A stretch of DNA of 55,033 bases from Bacillota bacterium (GCA_023401495.1 JAEXDU010000007.1:1-55033), one strand, 5' to 3'. Positions 16,076 to 23,871 are shown, numbered from the stretch's first letter. Notes: generated by a model from the letters alone, not told the origin. Translations and numbers: made by a program.

Positions 16076-16155
16076 GATGTATAGAGTTATAGTAAAACTG
16101 TGTACTCTTCTTGAGCAACGCAGTTATCTAAAAAAACGTTGAAGGAGAAACGAAA

Positions 16156-16575
16156 ATGGTAACACACATCCAATTAGAATGGCCTTCTTTAGGCATCAAA
16201 GTTCGTGCAAAGTTGATGCAGGATAAGGCTCCACATTTTTGCGCGGAACTGGAAAAACTGCTTCCTTTTGAAAGCATCCATGGCCATACCGTTATTTCGG
16301 GTCACAACATGAGCATTCCTATGAAACTTCTGTGGTTGGAGCGCGAGTGTGATGCTCCTCGCCAGCCTGGCAGACTGTTCATCTACACCAATGGCCAGCG
16401 TATTGTAATCCCTTACGCGGCTACAACGGAGCCCGGTGATGTTAATTGCTTTGCGGATGTTTTTGAGGAAGATCTGCCTCTGCTCATGCAGGCTGGTCTT
16501 GACTGCAAGCATCGTTTTATGACTGGCGATTGTGAACCCCAGATAGTTATCGTATCCGCACTGAAGGAGGTATAA
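16156..16575 (+). CDS. cyclophilin-like (DUF3830-like) protein
   Basis: This 139-residue protein starts behind GAAGGAG. Features are THIQLEWPSLGIKVRAKLMQ, then DKAPHFCAELEKLLPFESIH, a glycine/histidine turn GHTVISGHNM and, near the end, a cysteine-containing stretch LDCKHRFMTGDC. The pattern of a short beta-strand, a hydrophobic strand with KLMQDKAP, and CAELEKLLP is that of the small cyclophilin-like family annotated as DUF3830. In proteins of this group this fold can be joined to a helical-bundle domain. Here that partner is apparently the next gene, two bases downstream. No signal peptide is seen, so it is cytoplasmic. Function unknown; a link to cucumopine-synthase-type chemistry is a hypothesis. 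Confidence 0.6.
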   Translation: MVTHIQLEWPSLGIKVRAKLMQDKAPHFCAELEKLLPFESIHGHTVISGHNMSIPMKLLWLERECDAPRQPGRLFIYTNGQRIVIPYAATTEPGDVNCFADVFEEDLPLLMQAGLDCKHRFMTGDCEPQIVIVSALKEV

Positions 16576-16577
16576 TT

Positions 16578-17096
16578 ATGAATTGGCGTGAAGTAAAACA
16601 ACAAATCTTAGCTCAAATCGATGAAAACTGGCTTAAAGAGCCCGAAGCAATGTGGAAGGTTCGCCACGGCATTAGTGTGACAGGTGCGGGTTCCTTTAAT
16701 CAGTATCTTTCAACAATGATGTTCGTCGGCGTTTATACCATAGCTTATGGACAGCATACATTTTTTATGTTCTTGCAGATGGCAGAAGATCCCGAGATTT
16801 CTCTAGAGGTTTTAAAGAAGTTGACACATAATGAGTTAGCCGTCGGTTTCCAGTCCATGCAGTTTCTGGCCTACGTTTCTACACCGGAGGTCAACCAGTT
16901 TGCCAAAGATATCGATGCCGTTCTTGATCAACTCCAAACCAAGAATGATTACAAGGAATTGATTGGCGCCTATGATCGCTACATCAATCTGATCCACTAC
17001 TGGCATCACTGCACCTTCCCGTGGCATGTCGGCATGATGTATCAGTACAGAACTTCCGAGGATATTGATACGATGTGTAAACTGGCGCACGAATAG
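16578..17096 (+). CDS. all-helical protein paired with the cyclophilin-like gene (cucumopine synthase C-terminal-like?)
   Basis: The 172-residue product starts two bases after the preceding stop with AAGGAGG inside that gene's end, so the pair is translationally coupled. The sequence is predicted all-helical: MNWREVKQQILAQIDENWL, then PEAMWKVRHGISVTGAGSFN and MMFVGVYTIAYGQHTFFMFL, ending with IHYWHHCTFPWHVGMMYQYR. The run of His, Trp, Cys and Tyr in that last segment could form a metal or substrate site. From memory it resembles the C-terminal helical-bundle domain of cucumopine synthase-like proteins, an opine synthase unrelated to the dehydrogenase type. I cannot confirm this without a profile search. 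It shares the sigma-54 promoter at 16060. Confidence 0.5.
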   Translation: MNWREVKQQILAQIDENWLKEPEAMWKVRHGISVTGAGSFNQYLSTMMFVGVYTIAYGQHTFFMFLQMAEDPEISLEVLKKLTHNELAVGFQSMQFLAYVSTPEVNQFAKDIDAVLDQLQTKNDYKELIGAYDRYINLIHYWHHCTFPWHVGMMYQYRTSEDIDTMCKLAHE

Positions 17097-17338
17097 AAAT
17101 GGATATAGTATATGGAATGGGATTAGAACATATGAAATCAAGGGATGAATCCTGAATTACAGAGGTAGTGATTCTAATATTTCTGATCTGTATCACTATG
17201 GCCTATTTAAACATCGGATTGAGTACTTAGTTCTTCAATAGAACTTATTGCACTTCTCTTTACGTAGCAAATTGCAGCGCATAGCAGAAACGGACGAGGA
17301 ATAGAAACCTCTGACGTAAAATATAAAAGGATTACGTA

Positions 17339-17378
17339 GCCTGACTTCGCTCTTCAAACGGGGTCAGGCATGTTTTTA
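17339..17378 (+). terminator. putative terminator downstream of the two-gene unit
   Basis: GCCTGAC (17339-17345) pairs with GTCAGGC (17363-17369), followed by ATGTTTTTAATTG. It lies about 240 bases after the helical-protein gene with nothing between. Confidence 0.6.
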
Positions 17379-17479
17379 ATTGTAGACATTTATACGTGGA
17401 AGCCCTCTTTATTTCTTTGATTGCCTAAATACAGGATAAGGTAGAATAAGTTGCGCAAATTGAAAAAGGGATAAAAAGA

Positions 17480-17552
17480 GACATGGTTTGCAGCTCTTTG
17501 ATAGAATGAAGTTACCACACACCATTCTGGGAAGGAGACAGCAAACCATGTC
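17480..17552. repeat. 12-bp inverted repeat at the IS256-like remnant
   Basis: GACATGGTTTGC (17480-17491) is repeated inverted as GCAAACCATGTC (17541-17552), the latter covering the transposase start codon. The left copy probably belongs to the outer end of the element. Confidence 0.6.
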
Positions 17553-17694
17553 CGAGAAAATTGTACAGTTAAATGAGGAAGTAATCAAGGGGCAAATCAA
17601 GGAGTTAGTGCATGGCAGTGTGGAGGAAACGCTAAACGGCCTGCTGGAAGCTGAAGCTGAGAAGCTGACACAAGCCGCAAATATCAAAAAATGA
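17548..17694 (+). pseudogene. 5' remnant of an IS256-family transposase
   Basis: ATG 17548 behind GGAAGGAG opens a frame reading MSEKIVQLNEEVIKGQIKEL, then VHGSVEETLNGLLEAEAEKL and TQAANIKK, stopping at 17694. This matches the first 45 or so residues of clostridial IS256-family (mutator-type) transposases, which normally run to about 400 residues. Everything after the EAEAEKLTQAA segment, including the DDE catalytic core, is missing. It marks a past insertion at the edge of the accessory region. Confidence 0.8.
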
Positions 17695-17905
17695 CATAAC
17701 ATGCCTCTTTTTCACGAATATCTCAATTCCTATGCCGGATATATTCTAGGTCATCAAACTTACCAGTGAGCTTCCTTTTATCGCTAAAACCTCTCGCTGA
17801 CCGAACTTCACATAATTGCTAATAACGCAAATATCTATTTATTCTTAATTATATCTTTGTAAAGATTATAATTCAACCAAATTTCACCATTTACTATATA
17901 AAAAA

Positions 17906-17928
17906 TAGTCGGACAAATTGTCCGACTA
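17906..17928. repeat. hairpin with CGGACA-N3-TGTCCG core
   Basis: TAGTCGGACA (17906-17915) and its complement (17919-17928) enclose AAT. This is the third member of the family seen at 964-1012 and 1795-1827. Confidence 0.75.
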
Positions 17929-18109
17929 AGATATAAATATCATCAGATAATCAAAGTTCTTATTTCTTTCCTACCCGCAAAATGGTACAATTTAGAAGAA
18001 AGCAAAATTTAACCCCATTAACAACACATTAGCTGTAAGAAATTTTGCCGAATTCTTACACTAATCAAAACGTAAATCCAGTACGTTTGAAGACTAAATG
18101 TCATTAACA

Positions 18110-18500
18110 GGGTTGGTTTTCTGTGTTACCTCATGGTAGCATGGTTATCATATTCTTGTCAGGGGTCTTAGACGTACAGTTTACCGGCTGCGTCTAGGCT
18201 CTTGTTTTTTTGCCTCTCAGCAAAAGGATAAGATCGTGGATGTAGTAAATCCATGAAAAACTGAATGCCAAAATCGGTATAGGGTGAAGTAATACTCTTA
18301 TGGTAGATAGTGCAGCCACGACCTTAACAGTTGGAACCTGTTAAGCGAGCGCGCCTGTCCTGCATAGCAGGAAAGAGCAAATACGTATCTGGTGAGAGTA
18401 GCCAGATATAGGACAGACCAGACCCGATTATTAATGACACTCAAAAAAGATGTATATAAGGGCGATTTCAATTCCAGTTGTCTTCGCCCATTATATATAA
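18110..18500 (+). ncRNA. candidate structured non-coding RNA
   Basis: No open frame fits this stretch, but nested complementary segments are dense. AGACG/CGTCT pair around 18168-18211. CTTAACAG/CTGTTAAG form a hairpin near 18325-18347. CTGTCC near 18355 closes on GGACAG near 18411 and encloses two further hairpins (CCTGC-ATA-GCAGG and TATCTGG...CCAGATA). The 3' end is a long stem (TATATAAGGGCGA with TCGCCCATTATATA, about 18456-18498) followed by ATTTTGTCTT, which looks like a terminator. Such a compact layout is typical of a large clostridial RNA. It could be a raiA-type or HEARO/IS-associated RNA, but I cannot match it to a family by eye. Confidence 0.4.
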
Positions 18501-18506
18501 TTTTGT

Positions 18507-18556
18507 CTTAATACTGCAACAAGCCCATATTACTATGAGCTTGCCGGAGTATTAAG
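18507..18556 (-). terminator. hairpin downstream of tRNA-fMet
   Basis: CTTAATACTGCAACAAGC (18507-18524) pairs imperfectly with GCTTGCCGGAGTATTAAG (18539-18556). Read leftward it follows the tRNA by six bases and is a plausible transcript end, although the T-run is poor. Confidence 0.5.
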
Positions 18557-18561
18557 AAGTT

Positions 18562-18638
<77 letters not shown>

Positions 18639-18669
18639 ATATTTTGCCGCTCCTCAAGAGCGCTTAACT

Positions 18670-18698
18670 ATAATAACACCGGCATTTAAAAAAGTCAA
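18670..18698 (-). promoter_or_regulatory. sigma-A promoter of tRNA-fMet
   Basis: Read leftward, TTGACT (18698-18693), a 17-base spacer and TATTAT (18675-18670) precede the tRNA by about 30 bases. Confidence 0.8.
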
Positions 18699-18820
18699 TA
18701 CTTTTTTACATTTTATTGTAAATTAATGTGAAAGGCAAGCTGTTTTCTTGTCAGGAAAATTGCTTTATGCTATACTTTTCTCAATCAATACAGCGCGAAA
18801 CCGCAGACAGGAAGTGCACG

Positions 18821-19303
18821 ATGGCGATCATCAGAGAATATCAAAAACAGGACGTTCCCGCGTTGACGGAGATCTGGAACACTATCATTGAAGAGGAGAA
18901 TACATTTCCGCAAACTGAATTTCTGACGCAGGAGCAAGCGGAAGAGTTTTTTGCACAGCAGAGCTTTACCGCAGTCGCAGAAGAAGATGGTGAAGTGGTG
19001 GGTTTATACATTCTTCACCCCAATAACGTAGGGCGATGCGGGCATCAGGCCAACGCCGGGTACATGATCCGGCCTTCGGCCAGAGGAAAAGGCATTGGGG
19101 AGCTTTTGGTAAAGCACTCACTGGAAAAGAGCAAGGCTCTTGGTTTTCAGCTTTTACAATTCAATGCCGTGGTAAAAAGCAATGTGCATGCCATCCGTTT
19201 ATACCGCAGGCTGGGCTTTATCGAAATCGGAACCGTTCCCCGCGGCTTTTTGATGAAAGACGGTACTTATCAGGATATTATTTTATTCTATCATACTTTA
19301 TAA
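18821..19303 (+). CDS. GNAT-family N-acetyltransferase
   Basis: I place the start at ATG 18821 behind AGGAAG; the frame is open further upstream but without a ribosome binding site. The 160-residue protein is a single GNAT domain. MAIIREYQKQDVPALTEIWN is the first strand-helix. The acetyl-CoA pyrophosphate loop is RPSARGKGIGELL (about residue 93), and the end has SNVHAIRLYRRLGFIEIGT. The acceptor is unknown. It is monocistronic, with its own terminator. Confidence 0.88.
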   Translation: MAIIREYQKQDVPALTEIWNTIIEEENTFPQTEFLTQEQAEEFFAQQSFTAVAEEDGEVVGLYILHPNNVGRCGHQANAGYMIRPSARGKGIGELLVKHSLEKSKALGFQLLQFNAVVKSNVHAIRLYRRLGFIEIGTVPRGFLMKDGTYQDIILFYHTL

Positions 19304-19318
19304 AACGGAAAATCATTT

Positions 19319-19371
19319 TCTCCTCCCTTGTGCTTTTGCGGATCACCGAAGCACGGGGGAGGATTTTTATT
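19319..19371 (+). terminator. terminator of the acetyltransferase gene
   Basis: TCCTCCC-TTGTGCTT pairs with AAGCAC-GGGGGAGGA and is followed by TTTTTATT, 20 bases after the stop. Confidence 0.85.
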
Positions 19372-19744
19372 GTGGGATTGTGGATTTGTTTTTCGTTTTT
19401 CCGGAACTGAAAGAGCTTATGACGTCTTTTCTGAATGCCGGCAAGCAGAAATATTTCAAAAAAAATCAAATTATTTCTGAAAATTAGATTGACTAAAAAA
19501 TAACAACGTGATAAAATGCAAATAAGTTATTTCAATGGCTGGAAAATACATGACTCATGATTCACATAGATTCCGGATGCAAGCTGCTTTGACGGATTCT
19601 TAACCGAATTTCTTAGGGTTTGGCAGCACTTCGGAACAACTACCCCCCTTTGCGGCTCAAAGCGCCAGCGAATCTTTCACTGGTTGCAGAACAGCCTTAC
19701 CGATGCTTACGCCACACTTTTCCCATATTACTATGTAATGAACC
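19372..19744. other. intergenic, nothing recognised
   Basis: About 370 bases between the acetyltransferase terminator and a strong hairpin. Short frames here have no ribosome binding site. No promoter or repeat stands out. Confidence 0.4.
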
Positions 19745-19784
19745 CCCGAAAGGGCCCGTCTTTTTACAGACGGGCCCTTTCGGG
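19745..19784. terminator. very stable 17-bp hairpin
   Basis: CCCGAAAGGGCCCGTCT (19745-19761) and its complement (19768-19784) enclose TTTTAC. On either strand there is no good T-tract. It lies about 90 bases downstream of the leftward small gene at 19871 and probably ends that transcript. Confidence 0.65.
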
Positions 19785-19870
19785 TGATTAGGATATTTGG
19801 TTTCTACAATCATATCTTGGGGATGGTTCAGTCATTTTAAATGATACTTATGTGATGGCAGATTCTCAAA

Positions 19871-20083
19871 TCAGGCGGTTTTGATTCCTTCCTGATTGAA
19901 GTAAGCATCGATCGATTCCAAATCATAATATTGTCCATTATGTATGAAACCGAGATGCAAAAATGCGGGGTTATATTCCGCTCCATCTTTTTGCGCCGGT
20001 ACAATGCATAACTCAATTAAATCATTATGACTGACTTGAGTCAGTTTGCGTTCCAGCTCTTCTTTTGTTACCATTATTCTCAT
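19871..20083 (-). CDS. small hypothetical protein
   Basis: The 70-residue product starts at ATG 20083 with AGAAAGGATG upstream. It reads MRIMVTKEELERKLTQVSHN, then DLIELCIVPAQKDGAEYNPA and ends with YDLESIDAYFNQEGIKTA. The mix of charged helix (residues 5-18) and beta-rich middle is protein-like. I do not recognise a family. No signal peptide or membrane segment. Confidence 0.6.
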   Translation of the reverse strand: MRIMVTKEELERKLTQVSHNDLIELCIVPAQKDGAEYNPAFLHLGFIHNGQYYDLESIDAYFNQEGIKTA

Positions 20084-20203
20084 CAGTGTTATACATCCTT
20101 TCTATTTATCACTCATTTTCTGTTTTTAATTATAGCGCATGCATATGGTGAATCTTGTCAAAATATACGTTTATTTCCTGAATTGATTAAAAATGGAGGT
20201 TTT

Positions 20204-20418
20204 ATGAATAATCAGGCGCTTATTTGTAATCCTTTCGGTAAGAATGCCGAAATTGCCAAAATATGCCATGAATCGATAGCGAAAATTCTCGCCATATCAA
20301 AGATTTCGATCTTATCCTTTTCTTTCTGAAGGACTCTCAGGCCGTATTCGTTTTAGGGTTCTTTTGCACGAATGTCGAATTAAGAGAGGCCAAAGAAAAA
20401 TTGTCGAATTTTTTTTAA
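20204..20418 (+). pseudogene. small unknown gene, apparently frameshifted
   Basis: ATG 20204 has an excellent ribosome binding site (GGAGG) and encodes MNNQALICNPFGKNAEIAKI, then CHESIAKILA before entering a low-quality tail that stops at 20329. Another frame from about 20297 continues coherently: KDFDLILFFLKDSQAVFVLG, then FFCTNVELREAKEKLSNFF, ending at 20418. Together they look like one protein of about 70 residues broken by an indel near 20290. I do not recognise it. Confidence 0.4.
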
Positions 20419-20426
20419 AAACCTTG

Positions 20427-20455
20427 TTGACAAACAAAAATCGCCATGCTATAAT
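20427..20455 (+). promoter_or_regulatory. consensus sigma-A promoter of tRNA-Leu
   Basis: TTGACA (20427-20432), a 17-base spacer and TATAAT (20450-20455), about 30 bases before the tRNA. Confidence 0.9.
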
Positions 20456-20482
20456 ACTCAAGCAGTCAAGCGATTGCGAAAA

Positions 20483-20572
<90 letters not shown>

Positions 20573-20610
20573 ACAGAGCAGAAACAATTGTTTCTGCTCT
20601 GTCTTTTTAT
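20573..20610 (+). terminator. terminator of tRNA-Leu
   Basis: ACAGAGCAGAAACA and TGTTTCTGCTCTGT form a hairpin that starts directly after CCA and is followed by CTTTTTATA. Confidence 0.9.
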
Positions 20611-20681
20611 ATCTCAAATTCTATTTTGAAATAGAATAATCCCCGCCATTTTCGCCGCGCCGTATGACTTTTGTCTGTTTA

Positions 20682-20813
20682 TGCTATAATAACCTCACGG
20701 CGTAAGCGAAAGCAAAGCGCCTAAGAGAGCATGGAAGCGCCGGCTTAGCGGTTTTGTTTTCTCGGGCAGTTCTTTTATCAATATAGTTCTGAGCTTGTGC
20801 TATAATAACCTCA
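20682..20813 (+). promoter_or_regulatory. duplicated extended -10 elements upstream of msrAB
   Basis: The 16-base word TGCTATAATAACCTCA occurs at 20682-20697 and again at 20798-20813. Each contains an extended -10 (TGCTATAAT). They could be two promoters for msrAB or the trace of a local duplication. No clear -35 accompanies either. Confidence 0.5.
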
Positions 20814-20931
20814 GGAAGCTTCTTTTCATAATAAAATACGGTTTTATGGTTGCCGTCATGTCATCATCAGCTTGTATTTGAATATAGGGTAAGTTCTACT
20901 CACAAACAAAAAACAGAATGGAGGCAGTGTT

Positions 20932-21882
20932 ATGTCAGAAATCTATTTAGCGGGCGGTTGTTTTTGGGGTACTGAAAAATACCTCTCTGCTATTCCCGGG
21001 GTTTTATCCACACAGACCGGCTATGCAAACGGAACGACGGATTCCCCGACCTATGAAGAGGTTTGCAACCAAAACACCGGGCACGCCGAAACGGTGCGCG
21101 TTGTTTATGACCCTCAAAAGCTGTCTCTGGGATTTTTGCTGGAGTTGTACTACGGCTCGATCAATCCGCTGTCGCTCAACCGGCAGGGTGGCGACGTCGG
21201 GCGTCAGTACCGCACGGGAATCTATTACACCGATGCAGACGATCTGCCGGTGATCGAACAGTCTCTGGCCCGTTTGCAAAAGCGATACGACCGCCGCATC
21301 GCGATTGAGGTGCAGCCGCTTTCCAATTACTTCCCCGCGGAAGAATACCACCAGAAATACCTGGACAAGAATCCGGGCGGCTATTGCCATATTGCTCCGG
21401 TCCAGTTTGAAAAGGTCAAACAGGCGGTCGTGAATCCCGCGGATTATCAATTACCCGACGACGAGACCCTGCGCAGCAGCTTAACACCTATGCAATACAA
21501 GGTGACACAGCAGCAGGCGACGGAACCGCCGTTCCAGAACGAGTTCGACCATCAATTCCACTCCGGCATCTACGTGGACATCACGACCGGCGAACCGCTT
21601 TTTTCTTCCAGCGATAAATTTGATTCCGGCTGCGGGTGGCCCAGCTTCGCAAAGCCGATTGATCCCAATGTGGTGCGGGAACAAACCGATTCCTCTCACG
21701 GGATGCTGCGCACAGAGGTCAAAAGCCGTGTGGGCGACGCCCACCTGGGCCATGTGTTCCCGGATGGCCCAAAGGAGCTGGGCGGCCAGCGGTACTGCAT
21801 CAACAGCGCCGCGCTGCGGTTTATCCCGAAGGGAGAAATGGAGCGCGAAGGATATGGATACCTTCTGCCGCTTGTTCGCTGA
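20932..21882 (+). CDS. msrAB: bifunctional methionine sulfoxide reductase MsrA-MsrB
   Basis: The 316-residue fusion starts behind TGGAGGCAG. Residues 1-160 are MsrA, with the catalytic cysteine in AGGCFWGTEKY (about residue 10), then TGYANGTTDSPTYEEVC and NYFPAEEYHQKYLDKNPGGY. Residues 180-316 are MsrB: FHSGIYVDITTGEPLFSS, then DSGCGWPSFAKPI, and the catalytic cysteine in GGQRYCINSAALRF (about residue 293). MsrA reduces the S form and MsrB the R form of methionine sulfoxide. The usual CxxC zinc pairs of many MsrB proteins are not seen. Confidence 0.95.
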   Translation: MSEIYLAGGCFWGTEKYLSAIPGVLSTQTGYANGTTDSPTYEEVCNQNTGHAETVRVVYDPQKLSLGFLLELYYGSINPLSLNRQGGDVGRQYRTGIYYTDADDLPVIEQSLARLQKRYDRRIAIEVQPLSNYFPAEEYHQKYLDKNPGGYCHIAPVQFEKVKQAVVNPADYQLPDDETLRSSLTPMQYKVTQQQATEPPFQNEFDHQFHSGIYVDITTGEPLFSSSDKFDSGCGWPSFAKPIDPNVVREQTDSSHGMLRTEVKSRVGDAHLGHVFPDGPKELGGQRYCINSAALRFIPKGEMEREGYGYLLPLVR

Positions 21883-22013
21883 AGATGTACCGGCAAACGA
21901 TTCAGCACTCACCGGCTTTACCGCAATATCTTTTTCGATAGTAAAAAGAAAATGCGCCTTGAAATGGCATGAATGCCAAATCAGGGTGTATTATTTTGCA
22001 TACACAGAGTTCC

Positions 22014-22493
22014 TTACTTTGCTCTGACCAGTTTAACAATGAAAAAAAGAAGAGAGCTGAACAGAAGAATCAGGAAAACCGGAAGAAACCAAACCGGTAA
22101 ACTGTCAGATGACGCGGAGTTCAGCGCCAAATAATCAAACACGATTACCACAATCAGTTTTGTGGTCCCAATCATATCTTTCAGGATTCGATAAACTTTT
22201 GTTTTATTTTCTTCTGTAATGGCAACACCTGTATTCCAAACCTGCGGAAAACGCTCCAGAACAGTGATACCGATGTACATCATCCACCCAATCAACGGCA
22301 GAATCATCAATTCTCCCTTATTTCCCCATCTGTCAACTTCTCCCGCAGCATTATAATGCCCGGGAATAACATTCGGAATATGGTTCCAGTTCACGACCAA
22401 ATACACCACTATCCCAAACAGCAGCAGTAAGCAGAGAAGATTGACTGCAATATCGTATTTGCTTCTCTTGATTGGCATTTTCATCGACCCCAT
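22014..22493 (-). CDS. DUF1648-domain membrane protein
   Basis: A protein of about 159 residues with four predicted membrane helices. The N-terminal part (LVVNWNHIPNVIPGHYN, then AAGEVDRWGNKGELMILPLI) is the DUF1648 signature found in SdpI-like and related small membrane proteins. Several in-frame ATG codons cluster at 22493-22478 and the ribosome binding site is not decisive. Function unknown. It follows the CPBP protease gene on the same strand; this pairing occurs in SdpI/CPBP immunity-type loci, but no toxin gene is visible. Confidence 0.8.
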   Translation of the reverse strand: MGSMKMPIKRSKYDIAVNLLCLLLLFGIVVYLVVNWNHIPNVIPGHYNAAGEVDRWGNKGELMILPLIGWMMYIGITVLERFPQVWNTGVAITEENKTKVYRILKDMIGTTKLIVVIVFDYLALNSASSDSLPVWFLPVFLILLFSSLLFFIVKLVRAK

Positions 22494-22630
22494 TCCATTG
22501 TGCTATCTGTTTTTCTGCCCGCATTTTGCTTTTATTAAAACTCCCGTTATACCCCTGTCTCCATTTCAAAATTTTCTTCCTGAAGGAAAGCAAATTTCAT
22601 GGTGAAATGTTTCAATATGGTTTTGCCCCG

Positions 22631-23596
22631 TCAGGTTAGCCCGCTTAATAAATTGATGACGGCCATCAGGATAAAACCCAGCCCGCCTAACGAGGTGAAA
22701 TAGGTCTTATATTTGCTTTTATCTGATTTCATCTGTGTCCAGATTTTTTTCATACCTGCTTTTATGGAAAAATCCCGCAGACTAATCTTCTGACGAGCAG
22801 TATAAAGGAGAAAGCATATAACACATAGCACAGTGAACAGAACCCAAAGAGAATAAAAGCGGAGGGATGGGATGCCTTCGTAAAAGGGAAATAGATAGGT
22901 CATCGCCACCATAAAGCCGTTATGCGCCGTATGCAGAAGAATGGGCCACAAAATACTCCCGGTTTTGGCAAAGAGGATTCCGGCGCACAATCCAAGTAAG
23001 AGAGCATAAAAGACTTGAAAACGGACACCGTGTGCGAATGCAAAAACGACGGAAGAAGTAATTACAGCAAACATCGTCCCATATTTTTGCGCGTACTGAA
23101 AACCGATTCTGCGGAATAGAATTTCTTCATTTACAGGACCCAGAATGCAGGGGCCAATGATTGCTATCATTAAATAAAACAAGGGCGCCGGGTTAAATTC
23201 ATCAAGTGAAAATCTCTTCAAAAAAGGAATACTCAATAAAACGATTCCCCATTCACCGAAGAAAAGAGATAATGTTAAAAGGATACTGTCCATAGCCGGA
23301 AGCTTAGGAGCTGTCCTCTTTCCAAGGATAATCTGTTTCGGGGTAGTCCGAAACAGGCGGCTGCCGAAAACAAGTGCAAGGATCAAAGCGATACACAACA
23401 GTAAAATTCGGCCTAAATCATCCACCAATGCGCTTTTCACGCTTCTTTGAACAATCTGTACAACAATCGAAGACAAACCGTAAGAAGAGAGAAAAAGAAG
23501 CAGAAGGCGGTTTGCGAAAGACGCAATCTCTTCCAAATCCTGCTTACTCTCCTGCAAGCCGATTGTACTGCCTTCAACGGGTTCCTTTTCTTGCAT
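22631..23596 (-). CDS. CPBP-family intramembrane metalloprotease
   Basis: A 321-residue polytopic membrane protein with the three catalytic motifs of the CPBP (Rce1/Abi) family: EExxxR in VNEEILFRRIGF (about residue 158), FxxxH in VVFAFAHG (about 190) and HxxxN in LLHTAHNGFM (about 227). AGGAGG precedes the start. Family members process prenylated-like peptides or give immunity to bacteriocins; others have no known substrate. Confidence 0.9.
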   Translation of the reverse strand: MQEKEPVEGSTIGLQESKQDLEEIASFANRLLLLFLSSYGLSSIVVQIVQRSVKSALVDDLGRILLLCIALILALVFGSRLFRTTPKQIILGKRTAPKLPAMDSILLTLSLFFGEWGIVLLSIPFLKRFSLDEFNPAPLFYLMIAIIGPCILGPVNEEILFRRIGFQYAQKYGTMFAVITSSVVFAFAHGVRFQVFYALLLGLCAGILFAKTGSILWPILLHTAHNGFMVAMTYLFPFYEGIPSLRFYSLWVLFTVLCVICFLLYTARQKISLRDFSIKAGMKKIWTQMKSDKSKYKTYFTSLGGLGFILMAVINLLSGLT

Positions 23597-23816
23597 ACCA
23601 ATTCCTCCTATTCTCCTTTTATTTAAACGATAAAAATGAAAAGAATGTAAGAGAGGCTATTCTAAAATTTCATGTTGCAAGTACAATAATTCTAAATAAC
23701 GATTCAGCAGCACCGCAAGCCTTTTTACAGTATATCACAAACACAAAGTCTCCCCTGTGTTCTATTGGCAAATGAGCAAGATTGGTATATTCAGGATTTC
23801 CTTTCACATCATAAAA

Positions 23817-23844
23817 CGGCGCCCCCGCAAAAGCAGGGGCGCCG
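23817..23844 (-). terminator. terminator of the uxaBA operon
   Basis: Read leftward, CGGCGCCCC and GGGGCGCCG form a GC-rich hairpin 28 bases after the uxaA stop, followed by TTTTATG. Confidence 0.85.
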
Positions 23845-23871
23845 CATAAAAGGGAATCGATATAAGCGGTA

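Noticed and set aside
15849..16118. 89-codon minus-strand frame over the second sigma-54 promoter
   Set aside because: No ribosome binding site; A+T-rich composition without protein-like pattern; it overlaps a near-certain promoter region.
17409..17702. 97-codon minus-strand frame over the IS256 remnant
   Set aside because: Antisense to a recognisable transposase N-terminus.
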